Part shown: positions 1 through 5,326 of the stretch, in pieces | How positions within the stretch are numbered: position 1 is the first letter of the stretch | How the letters are laid out: each line of letters begins with the position of its first letter | Origin: Malacoplasma sp. | GTDB taxonomy: Bacteria > Bacillota_I > Bacilli_A > Mycoplasmatales > Mycoplasmoidaceae | Reading direction: 5' to 3' | Assembly: GCA_029050415.1 (NCBI GenBank) | Contig: JAIDMU010000117.1 | Location: 1 to 5,326 of the forward strand | DNA length: 5,326 bases | Translations under genes and position numbers: made by a program | The notes under the pieces: generated by a model | Database searches by the model: none | What the model was told of the DNA's origin: nothing | What the model saw: the letters and a program-made list of their open reading frames with translations, nothing else

Positions 1-1398
1 GCTTTTGATAGTTTAAGAAAAAATGTTGATTTATTAGATGCTAGAAATTTAGAAAAATTTTCATTATTAGAACAAAATGCTGAAGAAACAAAGAGACATT
101 TAGAAAGTATTGATATCAAACTTAAAGATGTTATGGATATTGAAAATTTCTTAGACTCAGTTCTTTCATCAAAATTATTCCAAAAATCATTAGAATCTAA
201 AATCTCTAATATGATTTCTGATAATAATAATTATTTGGGTGATGAATTCAAGTTAAGAATTGATCATTTGGCTAATAAATTAGATTTAGAATTAGGTGAT
301 TTTAACCAAAAAAGTATAAATTTAAATAATAGTTTAAAAAACTTAGAAAATAGAGTTTATGAAATTAATAATGACATTTCATTAATTAATAGAAAAAATG
401 ATACTAAAGAACAATTAGAAATTATTGAAAGTCATTATGGTTCTTTATATTCATCTGAAATGGAAAAAATTAAAGCAAGTATTATTGATTTAGAAAGACA
501 TATTGATAATTTTAGATTAGATGATTATCAAATTATTACTTTGTTAAGAGATTCTAAAGAGCTTTCAAATATTATCAAAGATAAAATTTATGTTGTTATT
601 GAAGATAAGTTAAATCAAATTCAAAGAGATGCTGATAGCATTAGAATAACTATTGAAAATAATTTAAAAGAAGAAACACTAAAGATTATTCCAGATGCAA
701 TAAGAAGAGAAGTATCTGATAACTTTTTAAAAATTAAAAATGAGGCCTTAAGTGGTGTTTATGCTGAATTAACTAAAAGAGACAAAACAATAGATTTACA
801 TAGTCAAGAAATTGTGAGAAATTATGAGACTTTAATGAAATGTAATACATTGCTAGATGAATTAGAATTTTTAGTAAATAAGCAAACTGAGGAAATTGAT
901 GGATTAAGATTTGATAAAGAAAATTCATTTCAACTTCTTTTAGAAAAAATTATTTCACAAAAAGAAGCTTTAGAAAATTTACAAAAACTTTTATCAAACC
1001 AAATTGAAACTTATGATTTTTATACTAATAATTCAACAGTTAAGAAATTATTGGATGTTTGAAAAAATGATTTAACTTCAAGCATAATCGAATTAGTTAA
1101 AAGTTTAGTAGAAGATGAAATAAGAAAAAAAGCAACACTTTCTTATGTTAATTCTTCAAGTTCATCAATTGAAAATAAATTAAAAGGTAATGACTTTTTT
1201 ATTAATCGTGTAAAAGATATTTTAAGTCGTTTAGATAATGAAAATCTTAAAAAAACTTTTGAAAATAAAGTTGTTAATCTTGATTTTAAAATTAATGACT
1301 TAAAACAAGAAAATCCAAATGTTAAAGATGATGATTTAAATTGGTTTTATGAAAAGGAATATAACGAATTTGTTTCATCTAAAAGAAAGGATAATTAG
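1..1398 (+). CDS. Large coiled-coil protein, N-terminus outside window (putative cytoskeletal/structural)
   Basis: Frame 1 is open from the first base to TAG 1396-1398, giving 465 codons; the true start lies upstream. TGA at 1060-1062 must be read as Trp, after which the same helical character continues for another 112 codons, so the protein does not end there. TGG occurs once (1342-1344). The product is highly charged, rich in Lys, Glu, Asp, Asn, Leu and Ile, with only two Pro and one Cys, and has long runs with hydrophobic residues at heptad-like spacing. This suggests an extended coiled coil. No signal peptide, membrane helix or catalytic motif is visible in this part. It shares frame, orientation and character with the next gene, which follows after 27 bases without a terminator, so the two probably form one transcript. 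I do not recognise a named family. A scaffold or cytoskeletal role is inferred from architecture alone. An ATG at 133 is internal and has no ribosome binding site. Confidence 0.88.
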
Positions 1399-1412
1399 TG
1401 GTTGACTAAAAA

Positions 1413-1418
1413 AGAGGT
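1413..1418 (+). promoter_or_regulatory. Ribosome binding site that selects ATG 1426
   Basis: AGAGGT matches the Shine-Dalgarno core and lies 7 bases before ATG 1426. It favours this ATG over the in-frame TTG at 1402. However, AAAGGA at 1386-1391, overlapping the end of the preceding gene, sits 10 bases before that TTG, so a start eight codons earlier is not excluded. Confidence 0.65.
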
Positions 1419-1425
1419 TCAGATA

Positions 1426-3714
1426 ATGAGTGAGCAAAAATACATGTCAAGATTAGAAGAATTAGAGCTTAATGAAGAATTTCAAAAGTTATCAGAAGAT
1501 AAAAAAATAATTCTTATTGCTGGTGAAAAGATTTTAGAAATGAATGAATATCTAAAAAATTTTTTCCAGAAATTAGATTTAAAAAATTTTAATTCTGAAA
1601 ACTTTAATGCTCAATTATTTAAACAGGAACTAGAAAATGAAATTCTAAGTAAAGTTCAAGCACAATTGGATGATTCTGTTAATCTAACAAAACAGGATGT
1701 AATTGATTTAATTGATAAAAGGTATTTTGAAGAAGTTGCAGCTTTAGAAAACAAGTTTCAATTTACAACCCAAGAAACAATTAATTTAGCAACCGAATCT
1801 TTTGGAGAAGCTTTACAAAGAGTTGATTCTCTTAGTATGTTTCAAATTCAGGCTAGAGAAGAGATTAGAAAAAACCAAGATAAGATTTATGTTTTAGAAG
1901 AAGAGTTATTAAGACAGAAAGATCAAAATGATTTTTTAAGAAACTTAATTGATGAAAAAATTAAAGATTTAGAAGATTTAATTAAATATCAAGAAAGAGA
2001 CTTTTCTTCATATGATTTTGCAGATGCAAAATTTGAATCTTTCAAAGATTTAGAAAATCATATTTCAAACAAAGCAAAAGAAATTGCTGAAGAAAAGATT
2101 GAAGAATATTTATTAAATCAAACTGCTTTAGGTTTAGGAATTGGTGAATCTTTGAGTGAACAAGAAATTGGTAAAATTTTAGATAATGCTCAAAATTCAC
2201 AAAAAGAAATTCTAAAAGTTTATGAAGCTCAAATTAAAAATGGTAATAAATTAGAAGAACTGGAAAAACTAATTGACTTACAATCACAACAAATTGAACT
2301 ACTTTCAGAGGAAAGAAAAGATTTAATTTACACAATTGCTAATTTAATAAAAAATAAAAAATTTAATGCTGATGAGTTTCTAAAATACTTAAATTTCAAA
2401 AGTGAAAAAGAATTCTTAGAAAAACTTGATAAAAAAGATGTAAATATCTTAATTCAAAAGCAAGCATTTGAATTAGTTAAAGAAAAAATTTATGAAACAG
2501 AAAATTTAGGTTTTGGAAATGTTAAGTTTATTTGTGATGAAAATGAAATGCATCAAAAACCTTCTTTAAAAAACAATTTAGATGATTTAAAAAAATTATC
2601 TAAAGACAATTTAAAAGTTGCTAATGAAATTAGTGATGTTAATTCAAAAATTAGTGCTTTGCAAGAGCAATTAAGATTGCAAGAATTAGAAAATGAAAAT
2701 TTGAGAAATGAATTATTTGATGAAATTGCTAAAAATGCTTTATATAACTCAAATAGTGGTAGTATAAGATATGAAAACAATTTATCAGAAAATGTAAATT
2801 ATTTAGATGAGGATGATATGAAACACAATTACTACAATGGAAATGTTCCAATTCCAGGAACAAAAATAACAAGAATTAATAATTACCGTATTAATAATGA
2901 TATGGACAATATTTCTTATGAAGAAACACAAGAAATAATTAAAAGTGAATCAGTTAATGATTTTGTTGCTCAAAAAGAATCTAATAGTAATTGAGAAAAA
3001 GAAAATCAAAAAATTATTGATTTAGAAAATACTGTTCAAAGACAAGAAGAAGAAATTAATCGTTTAAGAAGCATTGAAGCTGCTAAATTATCATCAAAAG
3101 GTGATGAAAATTATAAACAAAAAGAATTTATGAATTCATTAGAACAAACTTTAAATCAATTAAGAGAACTTTCTAGAGTACAAGCTCAAACAGTTGCTGA
3201 TTTAGAAAGACAATCTAGAAAACTTGAAGAAGTTGAACAAAAAGTTAAAAATGCTTCTTTCAAAAATGATGGAAATGATAATTTGGATGCAATTATTGAG
3301 CAAAAATATAGAATCAAAAAAGATGATGAATATGTTGCTGGATTGAAGAAAATCGAAGAGGAAAGAAGAAAAATTGATGAAACTTTAGAACTTGAAAGAT
3401 TGAGATTATTAACTGAAATTAACTTAGGTACTAAAAAACTTTCTGATTTACAGCAAAAAAACCAACAAGTGATTGTAGTTCCAACACCTACACCTACACC
3501 TGTTGTTGCAGTTCAACCTCAACCTACTGTTGAACAACCTCAACCACAAGCTGCTCAACCTGCTAAAAAAGGTTTTTTTGGAAGACCAGCTTCTTCAGAA
3601 AATCAATTAGTTACTGTAACTGGTGCTCCTAAAAGAAAAAGAAAACAACAAATTTTTTATGAAGTTAAAGTTCATACAACTCCAAAACTTACAAGAGCTG
3701 ATATTGAAAAGTAA
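1426..3714 (+). CDS. Large coiled-coil protein with Pro/Gln-rich spacer and basic C-terminal tail (putative cytoskeletal/scaffold)
   Basis: The gene runs 762 codons to TAA 3712-3714 when TGA 2992-2994 is read as Trp (residue 523). Starting at TTG 1402 would give 770 residues. Residues 1 to about 430 are mostly charged helix, interrupted by a Gly-x-Gly-x-Gly hinge near 236-240. Residues about 402-436 have leucine-zipper-like heptads. Residues about 437-505 form an Asn/Tyr-rich, probably non-helical linker that includes VPIPG. From about 515 to 680 the coiled coil resumes. Residues 686-715 are a Thr-Pro then Gln-Pro spacer, followed by KKGFFGR, a basic PKRKRK cluster at 735-740, and an apparently folded end (QIFYEVKVH, then TPKLTRADIEK). 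There is no signal peptide or membrane segment, so a cytoplasmic location is likely. The preceding coiled-coil gene is in the same frame and probably co-transcribed; a terminator follows. I do not recognise a named family. The layout of rods, Pro-rich spacer and basic tail recalls mycoplasma cytoskeletal or attachment-organelle proteins, but that is inference. Confidence 0.9.
3484..3546 (+). repeat. Short in-frame tandem hexamers encoding Thr-Pro and Gln-Pro repeats
   Basis: ACACCT is repeated three times without interruption at 3484-3501 and encodes three Thr-Pro pairs. CAACCT occurs twice in tandem at 3514-3525, then again at 3535-3540 followed by the variant CAACCA at 3541-3546, encoding Gln-Pro pairs. 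The unit is six bases, so slippage gain or loss would change spacer length without shifting the frame. The stretch is visibly richer in C than the surrounding DNA. Confidence 0.8.
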
Positions 3715-3726
3715 TTTTTAAATTTG

Positions 3727-3765
3727 AAAAATAACCAGATTTATGCATCTTGGTTATTTTTTTTT
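3727..3765 (+). terminator. Rho-independent terminator after the coiled-coil genes
   Basis: The left arm, 3727-3740 (AAAAATAACCAGAT), pairs with 3747-3761. There are eleven pairs at the base (3727-3737 with 3751-3761), one bulged T at 3750, and three more pairs (GAT with ATC) closing a six-base loop, TTATGC. Nine T residues at 3757-3765 form the U-tract and overlap the right arm. It starts 12 bases after the stop codon and ends about 50 bases before efp, separating the two transcription units. Confidence 0.85.
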
Positions 3766-3784
3766 ATTTTGATAAAATTTAATG

Positions 3785-3790
3785 TATATT
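3785..3790 (+). promoter_or_regulatory. Candidate -10 box of the efp operon promoter
   Basis: TATATT lies 24 bases before the efp ATG, which would leave a short leader of about 15-20 bases. No convincing -35 box sits at the usual spacing, because that position falls in the terminator T-rich tract; mycoplasma promoters often lack one. TAAAAT at 3773-3778 is an alternative. A promoter is expected here because a terminator lies just upstream, but the exact hexamer is uncertain. Confidence 0.3.
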
Positions 3791-3801
3791 CAAATTAACT
3801 T

Positions 3802-3807
3802 GGTGGT
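3802..3807 (+). promoter_or_regulatory. Weak ribosome binding site of efp
   Basis: GGTGGT, an imperfect match to the Shine-Dalgarno core, lies 7 bases before ATG 3815. It supports this ATG as the efp start, in agreement with the alignment of the protein N-terminus to the family. Confidence 0.5.
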
Positions 3808-3814
3808 TTAATCT

Positions 3815-4381
3815 ATGTCACAAATTATTCATGCCAAAGATTTACGTCCTGGTAATACATTTATTTTTAAAAATAACTTATATTTAGTTATTGAAAATTC
3901 ATTTAATAAAACTGCAATGCGTGAAGGAATTGTTAAATGTAAAGTAAAAAATTTAAGAACTAGTTCAATTACTACTGAAGTTTTAACTGGTGAAAAACTT
4001 GAAAGAGCTATTGTTGATAAAGTCAAAGCTATTTTTTCTTATGAAGATAAAAATAATTTAGTTTTTATGGATAGTGAAACTTTTGAACAAATAGAAATTG
4101 ATGCAAATAAATTAAAATGAGAAAAAAAATTCATTATTGATGGTTCAGAAGTTAATATTTTAAAATTTGGTGAAGAAGTTTTAAATGTTTCTTTACCTGA
4201 TCAAGTTTCTTTAAAAGTTGAATTTGCTGAAGAAGCTGTTCAAGGAAATACTGTTCAAGCAGCGATGAAAAAAGCCAAATTAGAAACAGGTTTAGAATTA
4301 GATGTTCCTCAATTCATTAAAACAGGTGATAAAGTTATAGTTAATACCTCTTCTGGCGAATACATCGGAAGGGATAAGTAA
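3815..4381 (+). CDS. efp: Elongation factor P
   Basis: This 188-residue protein has the normal length for EF-P, the tRNA-shaped factor that binds beside the P site and helps ribosomes form peptide bonds at consecutive prolines. The N-terminal KOW-like domain (about 1-62) contains LRPG at 10-13 and the loop NKTAMREG at 31-38. Two OB-type domains follow. The last carries AEEAVQGNT and the C-terminal family signature, KAKLETG followed by LDVPQF and KTGDKV. TGA 4118-4120 encodes Trp102; stopping there would remove most of the second and all of the third domain. The loop tip aligns Met35 with the lysine that is modified in E. coli (Lys34) and Bacillus (Lys32), so neither lysylation nor aminopentanol attachment at that residue is possible. 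I recall similar loops in other mycoplasmas, so this looks lineage-specific rather than damaged. It is the first gene of the operon and ends four bases before the next start. Confidence 0.97.
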
Positions 4382-4385
4382 AAAA

Positions 4386-4670
4386 ATGTTAAAACTTTCT
4401 ACAAATAAATATGGTGTCATAACACTTGATGAAAAAAGAATAAGAAGTGTTATAGAAAAATTAATTTTTGATGTAGTTGATAAAAAAAGTTTAATTAAAA
4501 TTGATTTTGACATTAAAAAAGGTAGTTTGAAAAAAGTTGAAATTTTTTTAGATAAAAATAGTGATATTTCAATTGAAGATCAAAAAATGCTTTATAACCA
4601 AATCATGTTTATGTTATTAATGCACTTTGGTATAAGTAATAGTTTAGTTATTTTTAGTTATGAAAACTAG
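4386..4670 (+). CDS. Small conserved mycoplasma protein, weakly Asp23/Gls24 (DUF322)-like
   Basis: This gene encodes 94 residues, starting at ATG 4386, with a purine-rich ribosome binding site (GGAAGGGA, 4367-4374) inside the last codons of efp. Its N-terminus reads YGVITLDEKRI (9-19), followed by a helix, a strand region (IKIDFDIKKG), another strand (KKVEIFLDK), a long helix and a final strand (SLVIFSY). That order, and the short Gly-Val-Ile-x-Leu opening, resemble Asp23/Gls24 proteins. The place just before nusB matches that of the Asp23-family gene yqhY in Bacillus. The sequence similarity is too weak to be decisive by eye. It may belong to the small family NCBI labels MMB_0454, recalled from memory and unverified. 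There is no signal peptide or membrane helix, although the segment around MFMLLMHFG is hydrophobic. The biochemical function is unknown. Its last 11 bases overlap nusB. Confidence 0.88.
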   Translation: MLKLSTNKYGVITLDEKRIRSVIEKLIFDVVDKKSLIKIDFDIKKGSLKKVEIFLDKNSDISIEDQKMLYNQIMFMLLMHFGISNSLVIFSYEN

Positions 4671-5106
4671 TACAAAAAAAGAAAAGTCAATTGAAAAAGG
4701 TGAGAATCAACAACCTATAACACAATGAAAAAAGAGAGTTGCTTGTTTTCGTTTTATTTATTCAGTTTTAGTTATGAATTTAAAAAATAAAGACTCTATT
4801 TTAAAATTCAATGAGGAGCTAGCTTGACTAGGTGATAAACAGATGGCAAAAGTTATAGCATATTTTATCAAAAATAAAAATGCTATTAAATTGAAAATAC
4901 AACCCTTTTTAAAAGAAAATTGAGATATTGATAGGCTAAATAAAGTGGATTTAGCAATTTTAATGGAATCCTTTTGTGAATATCAAGTTTTACCAATAGA
5001 TAAAAAAATAGTTATTGATCAAGCTGTTGTAACTAGTAAAAGATATAGTGAAGATAAATCTTATAAATTTATTAATTTTGTTTTAGATAAAATTTTAGTA
5101 AAATAA
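4660..5106 (+). CDS. nusB: Transcription antitermination protein NusB
   Basis: This gene encodes 148 residues, only visible when three TGA codons are read as Trp (residues 23, 56 and 88). NusB binds boxA RNA together with ribosomal protein S10 (NusE) and promotes antitermination of rRNA transcription. Family hallmarks are RVACFRFIY at 26-34 for helix 1, WDIDRLNKVDLAIL at 88-101 (the usual W-x(3)-R-x(3)-D-x(2)-I-L pattern), Pro112 in LPID, then VIDQAV and SYKFINFVLDKIL at 134-146. Length is normal. The first 22 residues are a Lys/Glu/Gln-rich, probably disordered extension before the conserved fold. The start is fixed closely: an in-frame TAG at 4645-4647 and the lack of another common start leave ATG 4660. 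No Shine-Dalgarno sequence precedes it, and it overlaps the upstream gene by 11 bases, so translation is probably coupled to that gene. Confidence 0.95.
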
Positions 5107-5118
5107 AATAATTTATAT

Positions 5119-5326
5119 ATGCGTCAGTTTTCAATTCAAATAAAAAATAATAAAGTTTGGTTTTCTGATAGTGATTTAAAACACTTACAAGTTTTAAGAA
5201 TAAAACCAAATCAAAAAATTAAATGTATTGATCAATACAATAATTTGGTTACAGTTGAAATTTTGCATTTAAAACCAATTAAAACTAGGATTATTAATAT
5301 AATTAGTAATTCTAGTTTTAATTATA
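5119..5326 (+). CDS. rsmE: 16S rRNA (uracil(1498)-N(3))-methyltransferase RsmE, 3' end outside window
   Basis: The first 69 codons of a gene that runs off the window. RsmE methylates N3 of U1498 (E. coli numbering) in helix 44 of 16S rRNA using S-adenosylmethionine. The visible part is the N-terminal PUA-like RNA-binding domain: MRQFS at the start where the family usually has an M-x-R-F-F-like opening, then HLQVLRIKPNQKI at 22-34, corresponding to the conserved H-x(2)-V-L-R-x-K-x-G-x-x-I motif, and CIDQYNN. The catalytic SPOUT domain lies beyond the window, so identification rests on this domain and on the rRNA-related context. ATG 5119 is 12 bases after the nusB stop; no ribosome binding site is visible in the short AT-only gap, which fits readthrough from an upstream operon start. 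Trp14 uses TGG. Confidence 0.85.
   Translation, partial: MRQFSIQIKNNKVWFSDSDLKHLQVLRIKPNQKIKCIDQYNNLVTVEILHLKPIKTRIINIISNSSFNY

Noticed and set aside
133..1062. A free-standing 309-residue gene starting at ATG 133 and ending at TGA 1060.
   Set aside because: The frame is open upstream to the window edge, there is no ribosome binding site, and TGA is Trp; this is the middle of a longer gene.
1360..1365. TATAAC as a possible -10 box for the second coiled-coil gene.
   Set aside because: Such hexamers occur by chance in this AT-rich DNA, it lies within the upstream coding region and has no -35 partner.
2553..2780. Minus-strand open frame of 75 codons.
   Set aside because: Antisense shadow of the coiled-coil gene, with composition (Phe, Ser, Leu) expected from reverse-reading Lys/Glu/Asn-rich codons.
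2992..2994. Nonsense mutation splitting the second coiled-coil gene into a pseudogene.
   Set aside because: TGA encodes Trp in this genetic code, as efp and nusB show independently.
3130..3714. A separate 194-residue gene starting at ATG 3130.
   Set aside because: It is the C-terminal part of the coiled-coil gene once TGA 2992 is read as Trp; no ribosome binding site precedes ATG 3130.
3829..4026. Minus-strand open frame inside efp.
   Set aside because: Fully covered by the certain efp gene and without any recognisable motif.
4298..4513. Minus-strand open frame across the efp end and the next gene.
   Set aside because: Antisense to two supported genes, no ribosome binding site and no motif.

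Overview
This window comes from a mollicute (Mycoplasma in the broad sense). It is very AT-rich, and TGA must be read as tryptophan (translation table 4). Six in-frame TGA codons lie inside otherwise intact genes: one in each coiled-coil gene, one in efp and three in nusB. Only two TGG tryptophan codons are seen. With the standard code most genes here would look broken or, like nusB, be invisible. I cannot place the species. The EF-P sequence and the small gene between efp and nusB fit the mycoplasmas generally.

Left part (1-3714): two consecutive plus-strand genes for large, charged, mostly alpha-helical coiled-coil proteins. The first enters from outside the window and ends at TAG 1396-1398. 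The second (762 aa from ATG 1426) lies 27 bases downstream in the same reading frame, behind a good ribosome binding site. It has long helical segments, a Gly hinge, an Asn-rich linker, a Thr/Pro then Gln/Pro-rich spacer with short tandem DNA repeats, and a basic C-terminal tail. Neither has a signal peptide or membrane segment in the part seen. A cytoskeletal or scaffold role is an inference from architecture only. A bulged-hairpin terminator (3727-3765) closes this unit.

Right part (3815-5326): a compact housekeeping operon for translation and ribosomal RNA. The order is efp (elongation factor P), a 94-aa small protein with weak Asp23/Gls24-like features, nusB (rRNA antitermination) and the start of rsmE (16S rRNA m3U methyltransferase). 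Gaps are +4, -11 and +12 bases, so the genes are probably co-transcribed and partly translationally coupled. The asp23-like/nusB adjacency echoes the Bacillus yqhY-nusB order.

No RNA genes, CRISPR arrays, transposons or integration sites were seen. Points of most interest: EF-P has Met where the post-translationally modified lysine normally sits; no encoded protein in the window contains consecutive prolines despite a Pro-rich protein beside efp; the two coiled-coil genes are separated by a single in-frame TAG; and the second coiled-coil protein has a composite C-terminus.
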